Shown here one piece after another: positions 17,735-25,795 of a DNA stretch of 64,000 nucleotides. This DNA is from JALZKA01 sp963725035 (GTDB lineage Bacteria > Actinomycetota > Thermoleophilia > Solirubrobacterales > 70-9). The notes beneath the pieces are model-generated. The model was given only the letters and a program-made list of their open reading frames with translations, did not search any database and was not told the DNA's origin. Positions within the stretch are counted from its first letter, which is position 1, and every line of letters starts with the position of its first letter. Where the stretch lies: NCBI GenBank assembly GCA_963725035.1, contig CAVRWX010000010.1:256330-320329 (forward strand). Direction: 5' to 3'. A program made the position numbers and the translations under genes.

Positions 17735-18640
17735 ATGGCGAAGGAACCCCGCTCGCTCGCGGGCAAGGTTGTTGCGATCACCGGCGGTGCGCGCGGGATC
17801 GGCGAGGTAACGGCGCGCTCATTGGTGCGCGAAGGCGCAAAGGTTGCGATCGGCGACCTCGATCTCGAGCTTGCCGAGAAGACTGCGTCGGCCATCGGCG
17901 GGGACACGATCGCCTTGGAGCTGGACGTGACGCGGCGCGATTCGTTCGCCAGCTACCTGAGCCAGGTCGAAGAGCGCCTCGGCCCGATTGACGTCCTGAT
18001 CAACAACGCCGGCATCATGCCGCTCGGCCGCTTCGTCGACGAGGACGACGCCACGGCGCGCCGCATGTTCGACATCAACGTCCATGGGCTGATGTTCGGC
18101 ATGAAGCTCGTAATGCCCTCGATGATGCGCCGCAACTCCGGCCACATCGTGAACATCGCTTCGCAGGCGGGCAAGGGCGGCTTCCCGGGCGGCGCCACGT
18201 ACTGCGGCACCAAGCACGCGGTTGTCGGTATCTCCGAGGCCGTCCATGGCGAGCTCATCGACACGGACATCAACGTCTCGGTCGTGATGCCGGCGGTGGT
18301 CAACACGGAGCTCGGCTCCGGTCTCGTGGAGACCCGCGCCGTCAAGAAGCTCGAGCCGCAGGAGGTCGCCGACGCGATCGTCGACGCGCTCAAGTACCCG
18401 AAGTTCGACGTCTGGGTGCCGAAGTTCTCGAGCGGGATCTACCGCGTCATGCAGCTCGTGCCGCGCCGCGGCCGGGAGGCGATCGCGCGGGCGCTCAAGG
18501 CCGATCAGGTCCTGGCGGGCGCCGACATGAACGTGCGCGCGGCCTACGAGGACCGGGCCTCACGCTCCGAGCCGGGCCTCGAGCCCCAGGACGCCGGAGC
18601 GGCGGCCGACGCCGCCGAGGCGGAGAAGGTCGAGAGCTAG
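17735..18640 (+). CDS. Short-chain dehydrogenase/reductase
   Basis: 301-residue classical SDR. The NAD(P) loop is TGGARGIG at residues 16-23, the NNAG motif is in LINNAGIMP, and the catalytic Ser-Tyr-Lys are visible in IVNIASQAG and YCGTKHA. The C-terminal 50 residues are a charged extension beyond the fold. A good ribosome-binding site (TAGGAGGAG) precedes ATG 17735. Substrate unknown; the PRRGREA segment and overall pattern resemble actinobacterial SDRs annotated for lipid or steroid substrates. Confidence 0.85.
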   Translation: MAKEPRSLAGKVVAITGGARGIGEVTARSLVREGAKVAIGDLDLELAEKTASAIGGDTIALELDVTRRDSFASYLSQVEERLGPIDVLINNAGIMPLGRFVDEDDATARRMFDINVHGLMFGMKLVMPSMMRRNSGHIVNIASQAGKGGFPGGATYCGTKHAVVGISEAVHGELIDTDINVSVVMPAVVNTELGSGLVETRAVKKLEPQEVADAIVDALKYPKFDVWVPKFSSGIYRVMQLVPRRGREAIARALKADQVLAGADMNVRAAYEDRASRSEPGLEPQDAGAAADAAEAEKVES

Positions 18641-18660
18641 GCGCTCTCGACCTTGTTCGG

Positions 18661-18718
18661 GTCGCGTGTGTCAATTCGCGACCGCTCAGCGAACGCCGGA
18701 GTACACGCGCGCTCCGAT
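18661..18718. repeat. Dispersed ~55-bp repeat, copy A (core AGCGAACGCCGGAGTACAC)
   Basis: It matches 28139-28196 over about 55 bases with few differences, sharing CGCGACC, CTCAGCGAACG and CCGGAGTACAC. A shorter match to the core occurs on the opposite strand at 37139-37158. It lies just after the SDR gene. Confidence 0.7.
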
Positions 18719-19041
18719 TAGAGGCCGCAGGGGGATCGAACACTGTGACTGAGATTGCTCAGCCGCCGATGTCCTCGAGCGCGTGGCCTGAGGCAACGAC
18801 GTCTGGATCGTCCCGGTGCAGCCGCTGGTTGTCGACACCGGATGGCCGTGCTGATCGTGTGGCCGACGAGGTGGTGGACCAACACCTGCGAGAGGTAGAC
18901 GCCCTCGCCTCCTACTTGTAGGTGAACTCCGGGTTCGCGTCGGTGGGCTCCGTCGCCTGCGTGCGCCGTCCTCGTACCCGAGTTTTGTATTAAAGAAACG
19001 CATTTCTCTGATTAGCAACTGCCAAAGTCGGGCACTTAGGT
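18719..19041. other. Gene-free stretch with possible decayed coding remnant
   Basis: No intact gene. On the minus strand two short protein-like pieces are readable in different frames: EGVYLSQVLVHHLVGHT near 18910-18860 and VDNQRLHRDDPDVVASGHA near 18840-18780, ending at a stop near 18760. They may be remains of one inactivated gene. The last 60 bases before 19041 are AT-rich and probably contain the promoter of the next gene. Confidence 0.3.
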
Positions 19042-19077
19042 GCATAAGGCCGCCAAAAGAGGCATAAAGGCCGCCAA
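19042..19077 (+). promoter_or_regulatory. Two direct repeats GCATAA(A)GGCCGCCAAA, 20 bp apart
   Basis: Repeats at 19042-19057 and 19062-19077 are spaced by about two helical turns and lie 50-90 bases before the start of a secreted sugar-isomerase-like gene. They look like tandem binding sites for one regulator; the regulator is unknown. Confidence 0.45.
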
Positions 19078-19128
19078 ATCTAATTTGAGCGTCGCCACGG
19101 ACGGCGACGCAGAAGGAGAGGAGAATCC

Positions 19129-20070
19129 ATGAAGGCTTTCCGAGGGACCCGCGTCCTTCTGGCGCTGGTCTTGAGCATGTTGCTGGTCGTGGCGGGGGCG
19201 ACGGCCGGCTCAGCATCGAACGGGGGCGGAGACGGCAAGGGCCCCGGGATCCCGAAGAGCAAGATCTCGGTGCAGCTCTGGACCTTCGCCTCGTACATCG
19301 GCTTCGGCGAGGAACTGGAGAACCAGCAGCGCCTCGAGGAAGCGCTCGCCGGGCTCAGCGAGATCGGCTATCGCAACGTCGAACCGTTCTCGTTCAACGG
19401 CCTCAGCGCCGAGGAGTTCAAAGCGCTGCTCGACAAGTACGACCTGAAGGCTCCGTCAAGGCACGGCAACACGGCTGAGGCGACGTGGGACACCCATCTC
19501 GCCGACGCCAAGGTGCTTGGGCAGAAGTTCGTGGGATCCGGAGGCTTCGCGGCCCCGGGCATCGGCAGCTACGAGGACACGCTCGCGACCGCTGAGACCA
19601 TGAACCGCCTCGGCGAGCGCTCGGTGCGAAACGGCACGGGGAAGATCTTCGGCCACAACCACCAGGGCGAGTTCCGAACCATGTATCCGGACCCCGAGAC
19701 CGGTGAGATGAAGAGTGCCTGGCAGATCATCGTGGAGAACACCGATCCGCGCTACGTCGCGTTCCAGGTCGACGCTCTCTGGGCGACCGACGGCGGGGCG
19801 GACCCCGTGGAGCTGCTGAATCAGTACCCGCATCGGATCAAGCTGCTCCACATCAAGGACGGCATCAACGTCGCCGATCCGGTCAACGCCACTCCGGTGC
19901 CGCTGGGCGAGGGCGAGATGGAGTTCGAGCCGATCCTGCAGGCGGCGAAGGGGAAGGTCCGCTACTACGTCTACGAGCAGGACCCGCCCTTCGACGACCC
20001 GACGTTCGACCCGTTCGCGAGCGCACAGGCGGGCTGGGACTACTTGTCGACGGTACGCCTGGGGCACTGA
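19129..20070 (+). CDS. Secreted xylose-isomerase-like TIM-barrel protein (sugar phosphate isomerase/epimerase family)
   Basis: 313 residues. A signal peptide (VLLALVLSMLLVVAGATAG) precedes an AP-endonuclease-2/xylose-isomerase-like barrel with ISVQLWTFASYIGF, SEIGYRNVEPFSF, GKIFGHNHQGEF, FQVDALWATDGG and LLHIKDG. Candidate metal ligands are the Glu of NVEPF, the His of HNH, the Asp of VDALW and the His of LLHIKD. Family members isomerise or epimerise sugars and inositols; secreted ones are common in Actinobacteria and Planctomycetes. The start is supported by GGAGAGGAG eight bases upstream. A terminator follows at 20098. Confidence 0.85.
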   Translation: MKAFRGTRVLLALVLSMLLVVAGATAGSASNGGGDGKGPGIPKSKISVQLWTFASYIGFGEELENQQRLEEALAGLSEIGYRNVEPFSFNGLSAEEFKALLDKYDLKAPSRHGNTAEATWDTHLADAKVLGQKFVGSGGFAAPGIGSYEDTLATAETMNRLGERSVRNGTGKIFGHNHQGEFRTMYPDPETGEMKSAWQIIVENTDPRYVAFQVDALWATDGGADPVELLNQYPHRIKLLHIKDGINVADPVNATPVPLGEGEMEFEPILQAAKGKVRYYVYEQDPPFDDPTFDPFASAQAGWDYLSTVRLGH

Positions 20071-20097
20071 GGCAGTACAGACAAGGGAGTTGCGGCA

Positions 20098-20121
20098 ACG
20101 GCCCCGCCCCCGGCGGGGCCG
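20098..20121 (+). terminator. Hairpin after the secreted isomerase-like gene
   Basis: ACGGCCCCGCC pairs with GGCGGGGCCGT across a short loop, followed by a TTC-rich stretch. Position 28 bases after the stop fits a terminator. Confidence 0.6.
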
Positions 20122-20182
20122 TTCGCTTCCGGAACGGCCACGGCACGCCTGCGAATCCCGCATGACTATGCGGATTCTCAAG

Positions 20183-20255
20183 TGGGCCGTAGAGGGATCG
20201 AACCTCTGACCTTGAGATTAAGAGTCTCCTGCTCTACCAGCTGAGCTAACGGCCC
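20183..20255 (-). tRNA. tRNA-Lys (CTT anticodon)
   Basis: The minus strand folds as a complete tRNA: acceptor GGGCCGT/ACGGCCC, D-arm GCTC-AGCTGGTA-GAGC, anticodon stem GAGA/TCTC enclosing CTCTTAA with anticodon CTT (lysine, AAG codons), and T-loop GGTTCGATCC. No CCA is encoded. Confidence 0.93.
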
Positions 20256-20280
20256 TGGGGGCCCTCGATCGTAGCGAGGG

Positions 20281-21036
20281 TCAGGGAGCCTGAGCGGCGG
20301 GGTCGGTGCCGCTGAGCCCGCCGAACGGGTCGGACAGCCCGGGGCTCTCGCCGGTGGCAGAGTCGGGCTGCTTCTTCTCTTCCTTCTCGGCCTTGACCGC
20401 CTGCTTCCGGATCTGCGCGAGCTGCTTGGTGATGAGCTCCTTGGTGTCGGCGTTCGCCTCGGCTAGCGCCTGATCGCGGGCCTCATCCGCTGCCTCGATC
20501 TGGAGGTCGAAGTAGAGGAGCTGCGCCAGCGCGCCGAAGTTGGGGGCGCTGGGATCCGACTTGGCGAAGGCGCGCTGAGCGGCGATCGCGCCCTCGGAGT
20601 CGCCGAGGAAGCGGTAGGACTGAACGACCGCGCCGGCAGCAGCAGCGTTGATCTTTTTCGGATCTGCGTCGAGATAATCCTGCCAGAGGGTGATCGCCCG
20701 CTCGTACTCCTGACGGGATTCCTCGGAAAGGGCGACGGGCTGCTGCGTCTCCTCGTCGAGCTGGAGCTGGCGATCGCCCGACTGGGCGCGCAAGACGATC
20801 AGGCCAACGATTGGCTCGGGGTCGCCCGGGGCCGCATCGACCTTGGCCTGGGCGTCCTCGATCTGCTGCTCGAGCGCCTCATCGGTCGAGCCGCCGCCGG
20901 CCGAGTCGAACGGGTTGAAGCCGCCCTCCGTGCCGATGCCGAGGAAGATGAAGCCGGTGGCGAAGATCAGCGCCAGGAAGCCGAAGATGATGCGGACCGC
21001 GGTCTTCCGCCCTGGGCTCTGGAGGTCGAAAAGCAT
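20281..21036 (-). CDS. Membrane-anchored TPR-like protein
   Basis: 251 residues. A short basic N-terminus is followed by one membrane helix (IIFGFLALIFATGFIFLGIG, residues 16-35). After a Gly/Ser linker come helical pairs resembling tetratricopeptide repeats (ERAITLWQDYLDADPKKINAA, AAQRAFAKSDPSAPNFGALAQ), then a lysine-rich coiled segment and a Pro/Gly tail. The domain should lie outside the cytoplasm. It follows tatA and tatC in the same direction with 26 bases between, so it may be part of a Tat-linked operon. Function unknown. Confidence 0.65.
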   Translation of the reverse strand: MLFDLQSPGRKTAVRIIFGFLALIFATGFIFLGIGTEGGFNPFDSAGGGSTDEALEQQIEDAQAKVDAAPGDPEPIVGLIVLRAQSGDRQLQLDEETQQPVALSEESRQEYERAITLWQDYLDADPKKINAAAAGAVVQSYRFLGDSEGAIAAQRAFAKSDPSAPNFGALAQLLYFDLQIEAADEARDQALAEANADTKELITKQLAQIRKQAVKAEKEEKKQPDSATGESPGLSDPFGGLSGTDPAAQAP

Positions 21037-21062
21037 TGCGTCAGCCTAGAAGAAGGGGCACG

Positions 21063-21869
21063 CTACTCGGCGTCGTCGGGCTCGTCGTCGTCCGACTCGT
21101 CATCGGGCTCTTCGTCCCCATAGCCCTCGTCCGGCGGGCGACCGAAACGGCGGGCCATGACGAGCGAGAACTCGAACAGGACGTAAAGCGGGGCCATCGA
21201 GAGGATCATCGTCACCGGGTCGGTGCCCGGCAAGAGCATCGCGGCGACGGCGATCAGAAGGATGGCGTAGCGGCGGTTGGCGGCGAGCTGCTCGGGCGTG
21301 ACGATGCCGAGGCGGCACACGGCAAGGACGAAGACCGGGATCTGGAACAGGAACCCGACGGCGATGAGGGTGAGGATGAAGAAGCCGTAGTACTCGGACG
21401 CGCGCAGCTGAATGTCGAACGAGTCCGCGTTGAATCCCAGGAGGAAATCGAGGGCCGCCGGCATGACGACGAAGTAGGCGAAGACCGCGCCGCCGATGAA
21501 GAGCACGGGCACCGAGAGCATGAACGGCAGTAGCAGCTTGCGCTCGCCGGGCGCGAAAGCGGGGAGGATGAACGCGTAGAACTGGTAGAGGAGGACCGGC
21601 AGCGAGATCAGGATGCCGCCGTAGACCGAGAGCTTGATGGTGGTGAAGAACGGCTCGGTCGGGCTGAGCGTCGTCGGCAGGTAGTCGGGCGGGAGCGGCT
21701 CGTTCGCGATCTTGAGAAGCGTGTCTTCGAAGAAGAAGCAGACGGAGATCGCCAGCACCAGGAAGATCCCCGAGAAGATGATTCGCGAGCGAAGCTCGTC
21801 GAGGTGCTCGACCAGCGTCATGCGGTCGTCGAACTGAGCGGGCTTGCGCCGCTTGGGCTTGGGCGCCAT
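21063..21869 (-). CDS. tatC: Sec-independent protein translocase TatC
   Basis: 268-residue six-helix receptor subunit of the Tat system for folded proteins. It has the conserved N-terminal LVEHLDELRSRI (signal-peptide binding face) and successive hydrophobic helices such as LPVLLYQFYAFILPAF and VLFIGGAVFAYFVVMPAALDFLL. The C-terminus is strongly acidic. tatA lies 43 bases upstream on the same strand. Confidence 0.96.
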   Translation of the reverse strand: MAPKPKRRKPAQFDDRMTLVEHLDELRSRIIFSGIFLVLAISVCFFFEDTLLKIANEPLPPDYLPTTLSPTEPFFTTIKLSVYGGILISLPVLLYQFYAFILPAFAPGERKLLLPFMLSVPVLFIGGAVFAYFVVMPAALDFLLGFNADSFDIQLRASEYYGFFILTLIAVGFLFQIPVFVLAVCRLGIVTPEQLAANRRYAILLIAVAAMLLPGTDPVTMILSMAPLYVLFEFSLVMARRFGRPPDEGYGDEEPDDESDDDEPDDAE

Positions 21870-21912
21870 GGCTCAGCCCTCCGGTACGCGAGTCGGCGCG
21901 GTCAAGGGAGTG

Positions 21913-22188
21913 TCAGGAGCGAGGCTCGCTCACGACATCGGCCTCGACGCGCTCGTCACCGGGCTCCTCCTCGTCGACCTCGGCGGTCGTCGCAGGCGAC
22001 TCCTCGGTGAGCTTGGCCTTCGTCTCCTCGAGCTTCTTCTCTTCGTCGTCCTTGCCCGTGATCGAGTCCTTGAACTCACGCATTCCGGAGCCCAGCGAAC
22101 GGCCGAGGTCAGGCAGGCGCTTGGGCCCGAAAATCACCAGGGCGATAACGAGAACGATTGCCAACTCGAGTGGTCCGATGTTCGGCAT
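21913..22188 (-). CDS. tatA: Sec-independent protein translocase TatA
   Basis: 91 residues: a single N-terminal helix (IGPLELAIVLVIALVIFGP), the hinge KRLPDLGRSLGSG, an amphipathic helix MREFKDSI and an acidic tail. This is the pore-forming subunit of the Tat translocase. It is the first gene of the tatA-tatC unit. The Rieske protein of this window, with an RRGAF-type signal, would be a client. Confidence 0.95.
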   Translation of the reverse strand: MPNIGPLELAIVLVIALVIFGPKRLPDLGRSLGSGMREFKDSITGKDDEEKKLEETKAKLTEESPATTAEVDEEEPGDERVEADVVSEPRS

Positions 22189-22243
22189 GTCACAAAGGGT
22201 ACGCCACCGGGTCGGCTACCGGATCAACGGACCGGTGGGCGGT

Positions 22244-22825
22244 TCAGCCCTTGCGCTCGGACTCCGGGAAGTTCAGGTAGTAGCGCGAGGGGGTCGGGCC
22301 CTGCTGGCCCTTGTACTTGGAGCCGGTCTTATCCGAGCCGTACGGGTGCTCGGCCTCGGAGCTCATCTGAAGGAACGAGATCTGCCCGATCTTCATGCCC
22401 GGATAGATCGCGATCGGCAGGTTGGCGACGTTCGAGAGCTCGAGAGTCAGGTGGCCGTCCCAACCCGCATCAACGAAGCCGGCGGTGCTGTGAATGAGCA
22501 GGCCCAGCCGGCCCAGCGAGCTCTTGCCCTCCAGGCGCGCGACCAGGTCGTTGCCCAGCGCCACGCGCTCGAGGGTCGAGCCCAGCACGAACTCGCCCGG
22601 GTGGAGGATGAACGCCTCGCCGTCGGCGACCTCGACAAGCTCGGTCAGGTCCTCTTGCGCGGCCTTCGGGTCGATGTACGGGGTGTGGTCGTTGCGGAAA
22701 ACCCGGAAGTAGCAATCGGTGTGGAGATCGACCGACGAAGGCTGGATCGCGTTGTCGGCGAGGGGCTCGATGATGACGCTGCCGTCCTCGAGCGCTTCCT
22801 TTATCTGACGGTCAGAGAGGACCAT
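22244..22825 (-). CDS. dcd: dCTP deaminase
   Basis: 193-residue trimeric dUTPase-fold enzyme converting dCTP to dUTP (or dUMP in the bifunctional form). The active-site region reads GKSSLGRLGLLIHSTAGFVDAGWDGHLTLELSN-like, split as SSLGRLGLLIHSTAG and DAGWDGHLTLELSN, and starts VLSDRQIKEALE. The catalytic Glu lies in the LELSN strand. Full length; 55 bases upstream of tatA. Confidence 0.93.
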   Translation of the reverse strand: MVLSDRQIKEALEDGSVIIEPLADNAIQPSSVDLHTDCYFRVFRNDHTPYIDPKAAQEDLTELVEVADGEAFILHPGEFVLGSTLERVALGNDLVARLEGKSSLGRLGLLIHSTAGFVDAGWDGHLTLELSNVANLPIAIYPGMKIGQISFLQMSSEAEHPYGSDKTGSKYKGQQGPTPSRYYLNFPESERKG

Positions 22826-22901
22826 CGGGCGGCGCAGTGTATGACCTGGCTCGGCAGCTTCTAAAGCCTGATGTTCACTCAGCCGATAAAGGGGGCCGAG
22901 G

Positions 22902-23309
22902 ATGTCGGAGGGACAAACACCCGCGGCCGGTCGGGCTAACGCCCGCCTCTCTCCCGAGCGAGAGCTCGGGCTCCGGTCGTTGGACCAAGGACGGTCCCCC
23001 CTCCGTCCTCTACCTCCTCAGGACCTGACGCTCTGCCCGTGTTGTGACCGCGACCTCGTTTACCCGGTGGACTGGGAGCCGGCCGGTCGGCACGGGTGGA
23101 GCATCAGTCTCCGCTGCCCCGAGTGCGAATGGCGCGATGAGGGCGTCTTCTCCCAGGAGGTTGCGGACCGCTTCGACGACGCGCTTGACGCCTCGACCCA
23201 GACCATCCTGGACGACTACCTGGCGCTCGTGCGAGCGAACATGGAGACGAACGTCGAGCGGTTCTTGAAGGCGCTCGAGACGGACCTCATCCTCCCCGAA
23301 GACTTCTAG
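22902..23309 (+). CDS. Small zinc-ribbon protein, unknown function
   Basis: 135 residues. The middle contains two CxxC pairs, CPCC (LTLCPCCDRDLVYP) and CPEC (LRCPECEWRDEG), forming a probable zinc ribbon. A helical C-terminus (TILDDYLALVRANMETNVERFLKAL) may dimerise. The 40 residues before the ribbon are poorly conserved in appearance, so an internal start is possible. Divergent from dcd. It ends next to a dispersed repeat copy flanked by a 15-bp duplication. Function unknown. Confidence 0.65.
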   Translation: MSEGQTPAAGRANARLSPERELGLRSLDQGRSPLRPLPPQDLTLCPCCDRDLVYPVDWEPAGRHGWSISLRCPECEWRDEGVFSQEVADRFDDALDASTQTILDDYLALVRANMETNVERFLKALETDLILPEDF

Positions 23310-23365
23310 GCGTAGCGAAGCGCCCCCGTGCCAGGCACGGTGCCAGGCACCTTCTAGGCGTAGCG
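23303..23365. repeat. Dispersed repeat copy 4 flanked by a 15-bp direct duplication
   Basis: The repeat core (23328-23351, head-to-tail) lies between two exact copies of CTTCTAGGCGTAGCG at 23303-23317 and 23351-23365. The duplication carries the stop codons of both convergent neighbours. It resembles a target-site duplication. Confidence 0.75.
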
Positions 23366-24349
23366 CTCCACCACACCGTCCGCGACGAGCGAGAGCAGGC
23401 GGCGTTGGGTTTCCGAGAGCGCGTCGCATCCCGTGATCGTCCGTTTCGCTTCGGCCACGCGGCTGCGCGCGTCGGCTCGGACCTCGTCGAGGGCGCCGGT
23501 TGCGGCGATTCGGTCGCATGCCTCCTCGGCGCTCGCGGCGTCGAGTGAGCGGAGGTCGAGTTCGGCCAGCTCGGGGTCGCGGTCGCGGGCGAGGATGAGC
23601 GGCAGCGTCACGGTGCCGTCGAGGAGGTCCGTGCCGCGCGCCTTGCCGGTGCGCTCGGGCGGGCCGGCGACGTCCAGGACGTCGTCGAGGAGCTGGAACG
23701 CGAGCCCGATCTCCTCGCCGAACGAGCGGAGCGCCTCGGCGGCCGGGTCTCCGTTGCCCGTGACGCGGCCGATCAGGCAGGCGCACTCGAAGAGGCGCGC
23801 CGTCTTCAGGCGGCAGCGCTCCAGGTAGCGCTCGGCCGAGGTGTTGATGTCCCACGCGTCGTGGCGCTGCGCGAGCTCGCCGAGCGCCAGGCCCACGGAG
23901 GCACCGGCCAAGAGTTCGACCTGGCGCTCCCCGCCGGAGCCGGCGCCCTCGCCGAGCTCGGCGAACGCGCGGGAGAGGAGTAGGTCGCCGACCGCGGTGG
24001 CTCGCTCGCGGCCCGAGGTGGCCATCACCGTCGGCAAGCCGCGGCGAAGCGGAGCCTGGTCGAGGACGTCGTCGTGGACCAGAGTTGCCATGTGGACGAG
24101 CTCGATCGCCGCCGCGCCGCGAAGCGCCGGCGCCTCGGCCTCGGGACCGGCACACAGGAGCACCAGCATCGGGCGCAGGCGCTTGCCGCCGGCCCGAAGC
24201 GTCGCGCGCGCGTCGCCGCCTAGCGCGTCGCCGTAGCCCTCAACCAGTTCGTTCAGGCGCTCCTCGACCGCCGCCATCAGGACGGGGAGCCAGGCCTCGG
24301 CCTCGTCCATCACCTGGGTGACGGGAGGCGGTACAGCGGAGCGGTTCAC
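23354..24349 (-). CDS. Polyprenyl diphosphate synthase (long-chain trans, HepT-like)
   Basis: 331-residue trans-isoprenyl diphosphate synthase. The first aspartate-rich motif is LVHDDVLDQA and the second LLDDVLDVAG, each flanked by typical helices; GGKRLRPMLVLL is the substrate-binding N-terminal part. It probably makes the menaquinone side chain, because menG and the menaquinol-oxidising bc complex lie directly upstream in the same operon. The residues before the first DDxxD do not allow a chain-length call. Confidence 0.88.
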   Translation of the reverse strand: MNRSAVPPPVTQVMDEAEAWLPVLMAAVEERLNELVEGYGDALGGDARATLRAGGKRLRPMLVLLCAGPEAEAPALRGAAAIELVHMATLVHDDVLDQAPLRRGLPTVMATSGRERATAVGDLLLSRAFAELGEGAGSGGERQVELLAGASVGLALGELAQRHDAWDINTSAERYLERCRLKTARLFECACLIGRVTGNGDPAAEALRSFGEEIGLAFQLLDDVLDVAGPPERTGKARGTDLLDGTVTLPLILARDRDPELAELDLRSLDAASAEEACDRIAATGALDEVRADARSRVAEAKRTITGCDALSETQRRLLSLVADGVVERYA

Positions 24350-24359
24350 GGCATCTTCC

Positions 24360-25082
24360 TCAGGCCGGGCGAACGCCCGAGTGGATCGCGATGATGCCGC
24401 CGGCCAGGACCGTGTAGCGGATCTCGGCGAGGCCGCCCTCGTCCATCAGCCGAGCGAGCCCTTCGGGCGGCGGAAAGCCGCGAACGGACTCGGGCAAGTA
24501 CGAGTAGGCCTCGGGGTCGCCCGCGATCCGGCCGAGTACGGGGACGACGCGGTCGAACCAGATGCCGAAGAAGGTCGACAGCGGTGGCTTCTGCGGCTGG
24601 GTGATCTCCAGGATCACGCAGCGCCCGCCGGGCTTGAGGACGCGCGTCATCTCGCGGATGCCGGCTCCGACATCGGCGAGGTTGCGGACGCCGAAGCCGA
24701 CCGTCACGGCGTCGAAGGACGAGTCCGAATACGGCAGCTCCATGGCGTCGGCCCACTCGAAGGTGACGTCGTCCGCGCCGCGCTCCGACGCCTTGGCTTG
24801 CGCCAGTTCGAGCATGCGCTCGGAGAAGTCGGCGCCCACCACGCGCCCCGAGGGGCCGACCCGCTCGCGGAGCTCGAGCGCCAGGTCGCCCGTTCCGCAG
24901 CAGAGGTCGAGGGCCGCGGCTCCCGGCTCGAGCTCGGCGCGGTCGGCCGCGCGCTCGCGCCAGGAGTGGTGGAGGCCCGCCGTCATGATCGTGTTCAGGA
25001 CGTCGTAGACGCCGGCGATGCGGTCGAACATGCCCCGCACCTGCGAGGAGAACTCGTCCTCGGAACGAGAGGGCTTACTCAC
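24360..25082 (-). CDS. menG: Demethylmenaquinone methyltransferase (UbiE/MenG family)
   Basis: 240-residue SAM-dependent C-methyltransferase performing the last step of menaquinone synthesis. It starts SEDEFSSQVRGMFDRIAGVYD, has the SAM loop LDLCCGTGDLALELRERVG, and the family signature VTVGFGVRNL and LKPGGRCVILE. The operon places it between the bc complex and the polyprenyl synthase, which supports menaquinone rather than ubiquinone. Confidence 0.92.
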   Translation of the reverse strand: MSKPSRSEDEFSSQVRGMFDRIAGVYDVLNTIMTAGLHHSWRERAADRAELEPGAAALDLCCGTGDLALELRERVGPSGRVVGADFSERMLELAQAKASERGADDVTFEWADAMELPYSDSSFDAVTVGFGVRNLADVGAGIREMTRVLKPGGRCVILEITQPQKPPLSTFFGIWFDRVVPVLGRIAGDPEAYSYLPESVRGFPPPEGLARLMDEGGLAEIRYTVLAGGIIAIHSGVRPA

Positions 25083-25096
25083 GGCGACGAGCCCGT

Positions 25097-25795
25097 TTAG
25101 CGCAGCGACGCGAGGTATTCGACCATGGCGTCAAGCTTCTCAGGAGGCAGCTCCGAGTACGGAGGCATGATCCCGGACGGGTTGAGCAGCGTTCGCCTGA
25201 TTCCGGCGGCGGGGAGCTCCGCGCCGATCTGGGTCAGCTCCGGCCCCAGGGTGCCGCCGTTCTCGCCGATCTTGTGGCAGGTCAAACAGCCCTGCCCCGC
25301 CACAGCGACCTTGCCGTCCTCGTACTGGGGAGCGGTTTCCATCTCGATCTCCGTCGGCGGGCCGGCCTCGGCGCCGAGGAAGGTGAGGAGCGCCATCGCG
25401 ATGACCACCATGATGCCGGCGGTGGTGGCGACGGGGCGCTTGCGCGGATCGCGCTCGGCGTTGCGATCGTAGAACGGCAGGAGGAGGAGCAGGACCAGGC
25501 AGAGGGTCGGGATGCCGATCGTGGCGAGCGGCGTCAGCTCGGCGGGCTTGATCACTCGCAGGAGCTCGAAGAGGAAGAAGAAGTACCACTCGGGCCGCGG
25601 CGTGTAGGTGGTCGTGGTCGGGTCGGCCTTGGGGCCCTGCTCGGCGCCCAGGATGATCGACATGGCCGCGATCACCAAGACGACGATGAGGAACATGATC
25701 GAGTCCTTCGCCACCGCGTACGGGAAGAACGGCTTGCCCTTCTTCTTCAGGACCTCGTACTCGCGGAGATACTCCTCCTTCTCCTGGGAGTTCAC
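25097..25795 (-). CDS. qcrC: bc complex subunit IV fused to a monohaem cytochrome c domain
   Basis: 232 residues from GTG 25795. The N-terminal half has three membrane helices typical of subunit IV of b6f-type complexes (RPEWYFFFLFELLRV is the conserved quinol-site PEWY). The C-terminal half is a cytochrome c with haem site CLTCH and the methionine ligand region GIMPPYSEL. This subunit IV-cytochrome c fusion is known from Bacillus QcrC and related menaquinol:cytochrome c reductases. The start overlaps the cytochrome b stop (GTGA), showing coupling. The symbol follows the Bacillus usage. Confidence 0.88.
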   Translation of the reverse strand: MNSQEKEEYLREYEVLKKKGKPFFPYAVAKDSIMFLIVVLVIAAMSIILGAEQGPKADPTTTTYTPRPEWYFFFLFELLRVIKPAELTPLATIGIPTLCLVLLLLLPFYDRNAERDPRKRPVATTAGIMVVIAMALLTFLGAEAGPPTEIEMETAPQYEDGKVAVAGQGCLTCHKIGENGGTLGPELTQIGAELPAAGIRRTLLNPSGIMPPYSELPPEKLDAMVEYLASLR

